From Flavobacterium branchiicola (GTDB lineage: Bacteria > Bacteroidota > Bacteroidia > Flavobacteriales > Flavobacteriaceae): a stretch of 64,000 nt of DNA. The stretch covers positions 255,262 through 319,261 of the forward strand of contig NZ_JAGYWA010000002.1 of NCBI RefSeq assembly GCF_018383905.1, given 5' to 3'. Each line of letters opens with the position of its first letter. Positions within the stretch are counted from its first letter, which is position 1. Position numbers and translations under genes: made by a program. This document shows, piece after piece, positions 16,766-25,823 of the stretch. The notes under the pieces are model-generated. The model was not told where the DNA came from. It searched no databases and was given only the letters and a program-made list of their open reading frames with translations.

Positions 16766-17335
16766 ATGAATATTACAGACGACGAAATACTTCAGCGCCT
16801 TAGAGACGGCGATAAAAAGGCGCTAACATTACTTTACGATACTTATTGGAAGCGACTTTTTGCCTCATCATACCTCTTACTTAAAGATAGAGAATTATGT
16901 GAGGAAATTATCCAGGATATATTCATAGAAATATGGAACAGGCGAGCGGAACTGCAAATTAAAGTTTCATTCAATAGTTACCTCTATGCTTGCGTGCGCT
17001 ACAAAGTGTTTGCAGAGTTTAGAAGAGACAAACCCGAGCGCGTTGAATTGTACGATGATATTAATGGAAGGTTTCAGTATTCAACTCCTGAAACCAGAAT
17101 GATTCACGAAGAATTAGAACAGCATATAAAACGTGTTGTGGAGAGTCTGCCTGATAAATGCCAAATGGTTTTTAAACTAAGCAGGAACGAACAGCTGAGT
17201 CATAAACAAATAGCAGAACAGTTAGGTATTTCAACAAAAACTGTTGAGAATCATATCACCAATGCATTAAAGATATTACGAGATTCTTTAGGTAATGTGC
17301 TTGCAGTTGAAATTATTCTGCACTTCCTGCGCTAA
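16766..17335 (+). CDS. ECF sigma factor, FecI-like
   Basis: I choose the ATG at 16766 (MNITDDEILQRL, 189 residues), since family members start just before the region-2 helix; the frame extends 11 codons upstream. Region 2 is seen in DTYWKRLFASSYLLLKDRELCEEIIQDIFIEIW, and region 4 in SLPDKCQMVFKLSRNEQLSHKQIAEQLGISTKTVENHI. It directs RNA polymerase to specific promoters, normally while released from a membrane anti-sigma. The FecR-type anti-sigma gene and an STN-containing SusC gene follow, which indicates a trans-envelope signalling cascade controlling the import locus. Confidence 0.9.
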   Translation: MNITDDEILQRLRDGDKKALTLLYDTYWKRLFASSYLLLKDRELCEEIIQDIFIEIWNRRAELQIKVSFNSYLYACVRYKVFAEFRRDKPERVELYDDINGRFQYSTPETRMIHEELEQHIKRVVESLPDKCQMVFKLSRNEQLSHKQIAEQLGISTKTVENHITNALKILRDSLGNVLAVEIILHFLR

Positions 17336-17521
17336 TTAGTAAATTATTCTAAAATATTAAATTATTGTTTAATTTACGTATTCATTGTAGATAATTTAAT
17401 ATAATTAACCCTTTTAATGTAAAATTATCTACGAAATATGAAAAAGTGTCTTTTTCTTTAGGGGATGCTTTCTTTTATCTACACTATATTAATATACACT
17501 ATAATGACAAAACAAAAATCA

Positions 17522-18691
17522 ATGGATACTAACTATAATAAACAAGATTTTCAAGAGCTTATTGAAAAATATCTTGATGGTAAAATATCTTTAGAAGAGG
17601 TTAAGCTGCTTGTAAACTATTACCATAGTTTTAAGCAGGATAACGATTGGGTTGACGAATTAGGCCCGGAGGATCCAATTAAACACAGGATGCTTATTAA
17701 TATCTTGGAGGCCATTCAGGATGAAGAGCCTCAGGAGTCTAAAATAATTAGATTATTTAATAATAATATTTTTAAATATGGTGTAGCGGCCGCGATTTTA
17801 CTTTTTGTTTTTTTTAATGCCATTTACAATGAACATAATTTGCAGAAGATTAAAACACCTGAAACAAGTATTGTAAATAATAATATTAAGATCGGGTCAG
17901 ACAAAGCTATTTTAACCACGGAAGTCGGCACAACAATCGTTCTTGAAAAAGGAAAATCTTATACAGCAAATAATCTGGTAAGTAATGGCAAGGAGTTGAT
18001 ATATTCTAAGACAAGTAGATCAAAAGCGGCAATTGCGTATAATTATTTGACAATACCCAGAGGAGGTGAGTTTTTTGTAAAATTAGCAGATGGAACTCAG
18101 GTTTGGTTGAATTCTGAGTCTAAGCTTAAGTATCCTGTATCATTTGTTGAAGGGGAAACCAGAAAGGTAGAATTGGTATATGGCGAGGCGTATTTTTCAG
18201 TCTCTCCAAGTACAGCTCATAAAGGAGCAAAATTTCAAGTTTTGACCGGTCTTCAGGAGGTAGAGGTGATAGGTACGCAGTTTAATATAAAAGCCTATAG
18301 AGATGAAGACATAATTTATACCACATTAGTAGAAGGGAAAGTTGCAGTTGAAATTGCGGAACAAAAAGAATTGCTGAAACCTAATCAACAGCTTACCTTA
18401 AATAAGCTTAATAAAAATAGAGTAATTGCAGATGTTGATGTTTATTCTGAAACTGCATGGAAAAAAGGGCTATTTGCTTTTCAGAGCAAAAGCCTAAAAG
18501 AAATTATGCAGGTGCTCTCCAGATGGTATGATGTTGATGTAGAATTTGAAGATAAAAGCCTTGAAAATATTGAATTTAAAGGGGTGTTAAATAAAAACCA
18601 AAATATTGAAGAGATACTAACCCTAATTAAGAAAACTAAATTTATAAAAGCCTATGAAATAAAAAAGGACAGAATAATTATTAAGAAATAA
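17522..18691 (+). CDS. FecR-like anti-sigma factor
   Basis: I choose MDTNYNKQDF (17522, 389 residues) as start because it matches family starts and has an A-rich leader; in-frame ATGs at 17465 and 17504 are alternatives. The cytosolic N-terminus (about 1-80) should bind the sigma factor. One membrane span follows (KYGVAAAILLFVFFNAI), then a periplasmic FecR domain (GGEFFVKLADGTQVWLNSES, VELVYGEAYFSV, FQVLTGLQEVEVIGTQFNIKAY) and a C-terminal DUF4974 domain (FQSKSLKEIMQVLSRWYDVDVEFED). It would pass the SusC STN-domain signal to the sigma factor. It lies 186 bp behind the sigma gene, same strand. Confidence 0.93.
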   Translation: MDTNYNKQDFQELIEKYLDGKISLEEVKLLVNYYHSFKQDNDWVDELGPEDPIKHRMLINILEAIQDEEPQESKIIRLFNNNIFKYGVAAAILLFVFFNAIYNEHNLQKIKTPETSIVNNNIKIGSDKAILTTEVGTTIVLEKGKSYTANNLVSNGKELIYSKTSRSKAAIAYNYLTIPRGGEFFVKLADGTQVWLNSESKLKYPVSFVEGETRKVELVYGEAYFSVSPSTAHKGAKFQVLTGLQEVEVIGTQFNIKAYRDEDIIYTTLVEGKVAVEIAEQKELLKPNQQLTLNKLNKNRVIADVDVYSETAWKKGLFAFQSKSLKEIMQVLSRWYDVDVEFEDKSLENIEFKGVLNKNQNIEEILTLIKKTKFIKAYEIKKDRIIIKK

Positions 18692-18721
18692 AAATTAAAG
18701 GGAACAAAGTTTAGACCGACC

Positions 18722-18737
18722 AAAGTATAAATACTTT
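18722..18737. promoter_or_regulatory. Palindrome upstream of the SusC gene
   Basis: AAAGTAT-aa-ATACTTT is a perfect 7-bp inverted repeat 60 bp ahead of the SusC start and 30 bp after the FecR stop. Position suggests an operator or part of a promoter for the susCD pair. No sigma-specific consensus could be assigned. Confidence 0.3.
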
Positions 18738-18797
18738 ATCCCCTTAATGATGACTAATCAATTTAATGCTAAAACCAATTAAAAATCGACCAAATTT

Positions 18798-21700
18798 ATG
18801 GAAAATAAATTAACCAATGTTTCTTTTCCCCACAGAAAAGGAAATTTTAAAATAGAAAAGACACGAAAGCTTCTTTTTTTATTTTGTACAATTGTGTTTG
18901 GTTTGCTGCCATCTACCGTTTTATCACAAACTGCTAATATTAAAATAGACCAAGATAAAACTGCGAGTGTGGATGAGGTGTTTAATCTTATCATGAGCCA
19001 GACAAACTATACTTTCATATATCAAGTCCAGCAGTTTAAAAACTATCCAAAAGTAAAATTGGACAAAGGGACTATCCAGGCAGACCAATTACTAAATAAG
19101 GCACTTTCCCCAGGAAGGTTTAACTATAATTTCAACAACAATACCATTGTAATTAGTGAAGTTCCAAAATTAAAGGATAATAGTGAAATTACTATTTCTG
19201 GTAAAGTTACCGACAAGAACGGTCTTTCAATTCCAGGGATTTCTGTTTTTGCATCAAGTAGCAGTAAAACAAATGGTCAAGGGCCAGACAAAAATTTTAT
19301 TATCAGAGGAACTGTAACAGATTTTGATGGTAGCTTTTCTATCAAGGCGCAGTGGGGCTATTATATTTTTGCAGCAGGTACAGGTTACAGCCTTTATTCT
19401 GAACCCATTATTGCTGGTGTAAAAAACTATAATATAGTGCTTAAAGAAGAAGTCAATCAATTAGATCAAGTCATCGTTGTTGGTTATGGAACCACTAAAA
19501 AGAAAGATTTGACAGGAGCAGTAGGATCTGTGAAAGCGGAAGAAATCACTCAGATTAAAGCACAGACCATTGAGCAGTCATTAGGAGGGAGGATAAGTGG
19601 AGTGAATGTATCTCCAGTAAGCGGTAGGCCGGGTGCAGGGGCAACAGTGAATATCCGAGGACTAAGTGCTCTGCGTGGTGATAATCAGCCTCTTTATGTG
19701 GTGGATGGTCTGCCTATTACTGTTAATCCTGCCTTTGGGGATGATGGTTTAGGAGCTCTTGGAGGGCGCGAAAATCCACTGATGGCCATTAATCCCAATG
19801 ATATAGAACGTGTTGATATTTTAAAGGATGCATCTTCTGCAGCAATCTATGGTTCCAGAGCGGCAAACGGAGTAATTCTTATCACCACAAAGCGCGGTAA
19901 GCGAAATCAAAAGCCTCAATTTAATTTTGGAATAAATTCTACTTTTCAGAATCCTACAAGCCGATTTGATTTTTTAAATGCTGATCAATATAAAAAATTC
20001 AATACTGCTCAAGCCCAGGCCAGAATTGCGGCAGGAACGGGTAGTGCAACGGATGATGAGATAGTTAACGGTAGTTATTTTGGTAATGAAAATACAGACT
20101 GGCAGGACAAAATCACTAACAAAAATGCACTTTGGAATGAATATAATTTCAATGTTGGAGGTGGGTCCGAGAACGTAAACTATCTTGTTGCTGCTAATAT
20201 AACTGATCAGGAAGGGATTATGATAGGGAGCAAATTTAAAAGATACAACTTTGCCAGTAATCTTGATGCTACTATAACAGAAAATTTGAAAGTAGGAACT
20301 TCTATTAGTTATAATTACTCTATAAATAAAACCTCTAATGTAAGTGGACTGCTGATGGGTAGTTTCAGACCTGACGTGGGGATATATCAAGAAAATGGGG
20401 AATACACTAGTTCTCCTGCATACTTTGGGCCAAATCCAACAGTTAGAAATCCTGTGGGTGGAGATGGGCAGGTTCGAAATAATATAACTTCTCAAAATAT
20501 ATTAGGTTCTGTTTATGCTGAAATTAAAATTGTTGAAGGCTTAAAATTCAAATCTTTATTAAGCGTAGCTACTAACAGCAATGTTGTAAATAACTTTATG
20601 CCTTCATTTACAAGTTATGCTGTAACAAACCCTGAGAGTGGAGGTGCTGATGCGAGTTTGAAGACACAGCGCAATTATGGTTACACTACTTCGTTCAGTA
20701 ACACTTTGAATTATTTAAGAAAATTTGAATCCGGTCACGGTATTGATGCCGTTGCTGGTATTTCATGGGATCACTCCAGAATGGATTTAGAGGCGCAGAA
20801 TTATGCCGGTTTTCCAGATGATTTTATATTGACAAATATTGGCTCTGCGAACCGAGCGACTACTTATCAAAGTGAATCAATTGAAAATGGACTGAACTCT
20901 ATATTTGGAAGGGTAAATTATATCTATAAAGATCGTTACCTGGCTACATTTACTGCCAGAAGAGATGGATCAACAAAATTCGGTCCAAACAATCAATATG
21001 GTTTTTTCCCATCAGGAGCTTTAGCATGGAATATTCACAATGAAAGTTTTTTTAAAAGTTCCGTAATCAATCAATTAAAACTAAGAACATCGATAGGAAG
21101 AACAGGTTCAGATAACCTGACTTCATTCTCTTATCTGACCTACCTAAATTCACTGCCAAATGGCGGTTCGATTTATGCTAATGTTAATGGAATTGTAGTA
21201 AGTGCTCTTCCAAATGCGGACATCCGCTGGGAGGAAACACAACAGCTTGACTTTGGAGCTGAGTTTGGATTATTTAATAATCGTTTAACAGGTGAGGTAG
21301 CTTACTTTAAGAAAAAGACAGATGGTATCATTTTATTTACACCAGTGCCATCAGAAACAGGTACTGGATCGTATAATTCGAATGTTGCAGATGTTAGTAA
21401 TAATGGATGGGAAATTACTTTAGGAGGTGATATCATCAGAGGGAAAGAATTTATTTGGCATTCCTCATTTAATATATCATTTATAAAAAATAACGTAGAT
21501 GCTTTAAATGGAGGAAGTGTCCTTAGTTCAGGCTCCAACTCAGGAATAGTTGAAGGGCAGCCTATCGGAGTAATCATGGGTTATGAAGTTTCAGGCATTG
21601 CACAAAATCAAGAGCAAATTAAAGCTCTTGATGATGCTGCACCAGGTGGAAAATATTATGGAAACCTGAATCAGCCTGGTGATTATATTTATAAAGATGT

Positions 21701-22256
21701 AAATGGAGACGGCAGAGTCAACTCAAGTGATATTAAACCTTTGGGAGATATGAATCCAAATTATTTTGGAGGTTGGAATAATACTATGTCCTATAAAAAT
21801 TTTAATTTATCTTTTAACTTTCAATATTCGCAAGGAAATAAAAAAGAGGTAAATGTAGCGACCTTGTATAATATCAGTACCCCTGAAGCTAATCCAACAA
21901 CCTTAATTTATGATACTTGGTCTCCAGAGAATCCTGATGCGACTTACAGCCGTGTTGGAAGTAGTGCTGAAGTAACTCCTATTTCAAAACATGTTGGTGA
22001 CGCGTCTTATATAAGATTACGTTCTGCTTCTTTAGGATTTAATTTTCCATCACAGTGGTTGAAAGAAACACAGATTGCCAGTATGAGATTATCTTTATTA
22101 GGTAATAACTTGTTTACCATCAGTGATTATATAGGTGTTGATCCAGAGTCAGTTTATCAGGTATCGGGTGGAACAACAAGATATCTCAATTATGATACAT
22201 CCTATGCTTATCCTATAGCTAAATCATTTACCATTGGTCTGAATGTGACTTTTTAA
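18798..22256 (+). CDS. SusC/RagA-type TonB-dependent outer-membrane importer with STN domain
   Basis: This 1152-residue protein has a basic leader and signal peptide ending near VLSQ (residues about 40-44). A secretin/TonB short N-terminal (STN) domain follows at about 48-115, then a carboxypeptidase-regulatory-like domain (about 130-215, ISGKVTDKNGLSIPGISVF) with an unusual insertion (SSSSKTNGQGPDKNFIIRG), a TonB-box-like LDQVIVVGYG, the plug (GRISGVNVSPVSGRPGAGATVNIRG) and a 22-strand-type barrel ending in NVTF. The STN domain marks it as a signalling transporter acting with the FecI/FecR pair upstream. It forms an importer with the SusD lipoprotein 16 bp downstream. Substrate is unknown. 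Confidence 0.97.
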   Translation: MENKLTNVSFPHRKGNFKIEKTRKLLFLFCTIVFGLLPSTVLSQTANIKIDQDKTASVDEVFNLIMSQTNYTFIYQVQQFKNYPKVKLDKGTIQADQLLNKALSPGRFNYNFNNNTIVISEVPKLKDNSEITISGKVTDKNGLSIPGISVFASSSSKTNGQGPDKNFIIRGTVTDFDGSFSIKAQWGYYIFAAGTGYSLYSEPIIAGVKNYNIVLKEEVNQLDQVIVVGYGTTKKKDLTGAVGSVKAEEITQIKAQTIEQSLGGRISGVNVSPVSGRPGAGATVNIRGLSALRGDNQPLYVVDGLPITVNPAFGDDGLGALGGRENPLMAINPNDIERVDILKDASSAAIYGSRAANGVILITTKRGKRNQKPQFNFGINSTFQNPTSRFDFLNADQYKKFNTAQAQARIAAGTGSATDDEIVNGSYFGNENTDWQDKITNKNALWNEYNFNVGGGSENVNYLVAANITDQEGIMIGSKFKRYNFASNLDATITENLKVGTSISYNYSINKTSNVSGLLMGSFRPDVGIYQENGEYTSSPAYFGPNPTVRNPVGGDGQVRNNITSQNILGSVYAEIKIVEGLKFKSLLSVATNSNVVNNFMPSFTSYAVTNPESGGADASLKTQRNYGYTTSFSNTLNYLRKFESGHGIDAVAGISWDHSRMDLEAQNYAGFPDDFILTNIGSANRATTYQSESIENGLNSIFGRVNYIYKDRYLATFTARRDGSTKFGPNNQYGFFPSGALAWNIHNESFFKSSVINQLKLRTSIGRTGSDNLTSFSYLTYLNSLPNGGSIYANVNGIVVSALPNADIRWEETQQLDFGAEFGLFNNRLTGEVAYFKKKTDGIILFTPVPSETGTGSYNSNVADVSNNGWEITLGGDIIRGKEFIWHSSFNISFIKNNVDALNGGSVLSSGSNSGIVEGQPIGVIMGYEVSGIAQNQEQIKALDDAAPGGKYYGNLNQPGDYIYKDVNGDGRVNSSDIKPLGDMNPNYFGGWNNTMSYKNFNLSFNFQYSQGNKKEVNVATLYNISTPEANPTTLIYDTWSPENPDATYSRVGSSAEVTPISKHVGDASYIRLRSASLGFNFPSQWLKETQIASMRLSLLGNNLFTISDYIGVDPESVYQVSGGTTRYLNYDTSYAYPIAKSFTIGLNVTF

Positions 22257-22272
22257 TAAAAAAAAATATAGT

Positions 22273-23772
22273 ATGAAACCAAAATATAATATATATATCG
22301 TTGCATGTCTTTTTTTAGTTTCTCTGACATCTTGTGATTTGACACAAGATCTGGATGAATACGAACCATTATATTCCCTGCCGGCAGAGACAGCTATAGC
22401 TGATGAGAGTTCGGCAGAATTGGCCTTGACAGGAGTTTATGCAATCTTACAGCAGAAAGATGGTGCCAATCCTTATAACTCAATATTAGGTAGTTCTTTG
22501 AGCGGTGTTGATACGGGTGGATTTTCGCCGGTATTAACTGCTGAGGATCAGTCTATTTTAAAGAACTCACCTATAACGACAGGCAGAAAAATATCATCAA
22601 TATACTCAGGGCAGTATGTAATGATTAATAGAGCTAACTGGGTCATAAATGGTGTTGATAAATTAACGGATACTGATTTTATTAATGACAACAGACGTGT
22701 GGAAATTATAGGAGAGGCTAAAATTTTGAGAGCATTGGCTCATTTCAATCTACTTCGTGTATTTGGGCAATTTTATGATATTAATTCTGCTTATGGAATA
22801 AATGTTCGTTTAGAGCCGGCCAAAGATGCTAAGCCACAGCCTAGAATTTCAGTAGGTGCAACTTATGATGCAATTTTAAAAGATCTCGATGAAGGCATTG
22901 CTATGGCTCCGGGTCTAAGAAAAAAATATTTTGTAAATAAAACTTTTGCAAAAGGACTAAAAGCTAAGGTTCTATTGTACATGGGAAAATATAATGAAGC
23001 TGCTGCTCTAGCTGATGACGTTATTAAAAACTCAGGTGCTGATTTTGCATTGGAAAATGATTTTACTAAATTATTCGATCATTCGACGATAAATACTTTA
23101 GATAATAAAGAAGCACTTTTCGAAGTGTATGCTGATACAGATGAAATCTTAGGAAACGGCAGTTCGTGGGCAATATACAGCGCTGTTTCAGACTGGTATT
23201 ATGATCTTGGTGCAAATGGAAGTATGACAGTTGGATCACAAGTCATTAACTACGATCAGACAAGAACTGCTTTTATGAAAACAGGATCTTATTTTATACC
23301 TGGATTTGGCTTTAATGGCAATTTGAAATTTGCCCAGATTTCCGGTCCCCAGTCACAATACGAAACACTTTATTATTTACGTATGGCAGAGGTTTATTTG
23401 ATTTATGCGGAGGCAGCAGCAAGAAGCAGTAATACTGTTTCTTCTCAGGCGCTCGCCTCCCTAAATAAGGTAAGAATAAGGGCGGGTGCCATTACCACAG
23501 GAGCCAATGGATTTGAAACTTATCCTTCAGCAATTTCTTATACACAGTTTTTAGAAGCGGTCCGTATGGAAAAATTAATGGAGCTTGGTTCTGAAACCGG
23601 AGAAGAATGGTATGATTTAGTGCGTTATGATTACATCGACGGATTTGGAACAGGATTTAAAGTTTCTGATGTAAAAGCAACAGCAGTAAATCCAGATTAT
23701 TTTATCATGCCTATTCCTGATGCTTCTGTAAGAGTAGCACAGGATGTTATAAAACAAAACCCAGGTTATTAG
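22273..23772 (+). CDS. SusD/RagB-type outer-membrane lipoprotein
   Basis: This 499-residue lipoprotein has a lipobox LTSC with the lipidated cysteine at residue 21. The SusD fold is recognisable by the SSAELALTGVYAIL start, the IIGEAKILRALAHFNLLRVFGQF helix, the TPR-like ALADDVIKNSG segment, and the C-terminal LNKVRIRAGA ... FLEAVRMEKLMELGSETGEEWYDLVRYDY signature. It caps the SusC barrel and captures substrate at the cell surface. It is cotranscribed with SusC (16-bp gap) and followed by a strong terminator. The neighbouring thiol and peptidase genes suggest a peptide-like rather than glycan ligand; that is inference. Confidence 0.96.
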   Translation: MKPKYNIYIVACLFLVSLTSCDLTQDLDEYEPLYSLPAETAIADESSAELALTGVYAILQQKDGANPYNSILGSSLSGVDTGGFSPVLTAEDQSILKNSPITTGRKISSIYSGQYVMINRANWVINGVDKLTDTDFINDNRRVEIIGEAKILRALAHFNLLRVFGQFYDINSAYGINVRLEPAKDAKPQPRISVGATYDAILKDLDEGIAMAPGLRKKYFVNKTFAKGLKAKVLLYMGKYNEAAALADDVIKNSGADFALENDFTKLFDHSTINTLDNKEALFEVYADTDEILGNGSSWAIYSAVSDWYYDLGANGSMTVGSQVINYDQTRTAFMKTGSYFIPGFGFNGNLKFAQISGPQSQYETLYYLRMAEVYLIYAEAAARSSNTVSSQALASLNKVRIRAGAITTGANGFETYPSAISYTQFLEAVRMEKLMELGSETGEEWYDLVRYDYIDGFGTGFKVSDVKATAVNPDYFIMPIPDASVRVAQDVIKQNPGY

Positions 23773-23780
23773 TCTTAAGG

Positions 23781-23827
23781 AATAGGGCCTTTGGTTTCTG
23801 CCGAAGGCCTTATTATCCATTTTTTTA
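23781..23827 (+). terminator. Terminator after the susCD pair
   Basis: A 14-bp stem (23781-23794 with 23801-23814, two G-U pairs in RNA, core GGCCTT/AAGGCC) with a 6-base loop is followed by a T7 run at 23820-23826. It lies 8 bases behind the SusD stop. It would give higher susCD than downstream expression. Confidence 0.9.
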
Positions 23828-23999
23828 TTAAAAATAAGAAACAGCAAATAGTTTATTTGTATGCTGGTTTTGTCTGTATATCGATTTGAGTGATTTAAGT
23901 TCAATTAATCATTTAACCATTTAACCATTTTGTAAAAGCAGAATTATAATATATATCTGATGCGATTACCGCACTCAGATTCTAAATAATACTAATCAA

Positions 24000-25259
24000 A
24001 TGAATTTTAAGATAAAAGTTAGCTTTTGCTGCATTGCCTTAATGAGTGTTTTGCTGATAGGGTGTAAAGAAGAAAAAAAAGAAAACTATACTTTCAAAGG
24101 TGAAATTGAAGGAGCGGCAGACGGGACAAAGGTTTTGTTAAAAGCTGTTGATGAGGATCTGCAGACTGCTGTTCTAAGCCCGGGAAATATTGCAGACAGT
24201 ACACAGATAAAAGATGGGAAATTTGAATTTTCAGGAAAACTACCTGAGGCAAAACTGTATCTTTTGGTAATAGCCAGTAAAACGAATGCAGAAGAGACTG
24301 GAATGCCTGTTTATCAGCCGTCTGTTCCTGTGTTTTTAGAAAATTCGGATATTGAGCTTGAAGCGAAACTGGACAGTATTCCATCCGCTGATGTATTCCT
24401 GTCTGGAGGTAAATTTTCATATAAAAACATTACAGTTACAGGTTCTGTAAGCCAGGATATCTATTTTAATTATAGGGAAGGGATACAGCGTTTTGAAGAA
24501 AAAGCAAGCGCTCTTTTTAACTCAGAATACCTTCCATATTTAAATGCGGTGAATGGATCGGCAAAAGAATCTGTTTCAAAAGGTGTTGCCATTGTAACTA
24601 AAATTGAAGATAATCAAGAAAAAAGACATGCCTATGTTTTTCAATTTATAAAGAAAAATATAGATAATATGGTAGGACTGACTCTTGCAAAACAGGAAAT
24701 GGATAAGTTTTCACTGCAGGAACTGGAAAAATTATCATTCGATATTCCTGCCGCTCAAAAAAATACTGCAGCAGGCAAAAAAATAATTGCACAAATTACC
24801 AATGCCAAGAGTGTAGCGTCTGGGGCTGCTTTCATTGACCTGCCTTTTGAGGATTCAGAGGGGAAAGCGGTAAAACTTTCTGATCACGTCGGGAAAGGCA
24901 ACTTTGTGCTATTGGAGTTTTGGGCTTCATGGTGTCATCCATGCAGAGCTTCTATCCCACATTTAAAAGAAGTCTATGAGCTCTATCATCCTCAAGGTTT
25001 TGAAATCATCAGCGTTTCTATGGATCAGGATAAGCAGACATGGCTTGGTGCTGTAAAAGAAGAAAAAATGCCTTGGCTGCAGGTGTCAGATCTGCAGGCA
25101 TTTAATGGGGACTTAGCTAAAAAATACCAGCTTAGCGCGATACCAACCTGTATCCTTTTGGACCCTAAAGGAAAAATTGTTACTAGGGAGATGAGAGATT
25201 TTTTTATGGATAAGAAATTGATTGATCTTTACGGAAATCAGTTTGGAAAAAAATTTTAG
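24000..25259 (+). CDS. TlpA-like thioredoxin lipoprotein with DUF4369-type N-terminus
   Basis: This 419-residue protein has a lipobox LIGC (lipidated C22). Residues about 30-130 resemble DUF4369 (TFKGEIEGAADGTKVLLKAV, DSTQIKDGKFEFSGKL). A helical middle region follows, and residues about 275-419 form a TlpA/AhpC-type thioredoxin domain with redox site WCHPC (C312, C315) in FWASWCHPCRASIP and a cis-Pro in SAIPTCILLDPKG. It should be a periplasm-facing, lipid-anchored disulfide reductase. It opens the second gene group of the locus, 28 bp ahead of the DsbD-alpha-like gene. The WCHPC site is DsbA-like in its middle residues, which may mean a more oxidising potential than WCGPC. Confidence 0.92.
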   Translation: MNFKIKVSFCCIALMSVLLIGCKEEKKENYTFKGEIEGAADGTKVLLKAVDEDLQTAVLSPGNIADSTQIKDGKFEFSGKLPEAKLYLLVIASKTNAEETGMPVYQPSVPVFLENSDIELEAKLDSIPSADVFLSGGKFSYKNITVTGSVSQDIYFNYREGIQRFEEKASALFNSEYLPYLNAVNGSAKESVSKGVAIVTKIEDNQEKRHAYVFQFIKKNIDNMVGLTLAKQEMDKFSLQELEKLSFDIPAAQKNTAAGKKIIAQITNAKSVASGAAFIDLPFEDSEGKAVKLSDHVGKGNFVLLEFWASWCHPCRASIPHLKEVYELYHPQGFEIISVSMDQDKQTWLGAVKEEKMPWLQVSDLQAFNGDLAKKYQLSAIPTCILLDPKGKIVTREMRDFFMDKKLIDLYGNQFGKKF

Positions 25260-25287
25260 CCCCCACCAACTTTAAAAAACATACAAC

Positions 25288-25803
25288 ATGAAAACATTTC
25301 AAAAATACGGCTTTATTCTGTTTTTGACCTTAGCGTTAAAATCATATGGTCAAAAGCCGGTGGATCCGGTATTTACAAAAAAAGTAGAAAAAGCAGCTTT
25401 AAGACTGAAAGTTAAAGAACCGTTTGTTTCAGATCCGGTTTCTGTCGATGCTCAGTTGATATGGAACAGCAATAAAAGTCAGGTTGCAGTTGTGATCAGA
25501 TCCAAAATTTTGGCAGGATGGCATATATATGCTTACGTGCCTAAAAACCAGCCTTATGTTCAATATAAAATGATCTTGGATCTTCCTGCTGGAGTAACAC
25601 CCCTGACTGAATGGATCAAACCCAATTCTTATCCGTTTGACGATAATATTTTTGTTTATAAAGGACAAATAATATTCACGAGATATTTCTCAGTAAAAAA
25701 AATAGATGCTGGTGCGAAAATAACAGCGGGGCTTTTTTATCAGACCTGCGATATCAGACAGTGTTTACCGCCCAATACAAAAGTTAAAGAATTAAAATTA
25801 TAA
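25288..25803 (+). CDS. Stand-alone DsbD N-terminal (alpha) domain protein
   Basis: This 171-residue protein has a signal peptide (FILFLTLALKSYGQ, cleavage near residue 21) and consists of one DsbD alpha-like domain (PF11412 type). Motifs are AGWHIYAYVPKNQPYVQYKM and the cysteine pair in FYQTCDIRQCLPP (C154, C159), matching C130 and C135 ([12 protein letters not shown]) in the full DsbD of this locus. In DsbD this domain takes electrons from the membrane domain and hands them to periplasmic acceptors. A free copy could act as a soluble electron shuttle between DsbD and the locus thioredoxins. It is tightly spaced with both neighbours (28 and 20 bp), so cotranscribed. Confidence 0.85.
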   Translation: MKTFQKYGFILFLTLALKSYGQKPVDPVFTKKVEKAALRLKVKEPFVSDPVSVDAQLIWNSNKSQVAVVIRSKILAGWHIYAYVPKNQPYVQYKMILDLPAGVTPLTEWIKPNSYPFDDNIFVYKGQIIFTRYFSVKKIDAGAKITAGLFYQTCDIRQCLPPNTKVKELKL

Positions 25804-25823
25804 CTCTATAAATAAAAAAAACA

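Noticed and set aside
19974..20495. 173-residue reverse frame inside the SusC gene
   Set aside because: It is antisense to a well-conserved barrel region and shows no coding features.
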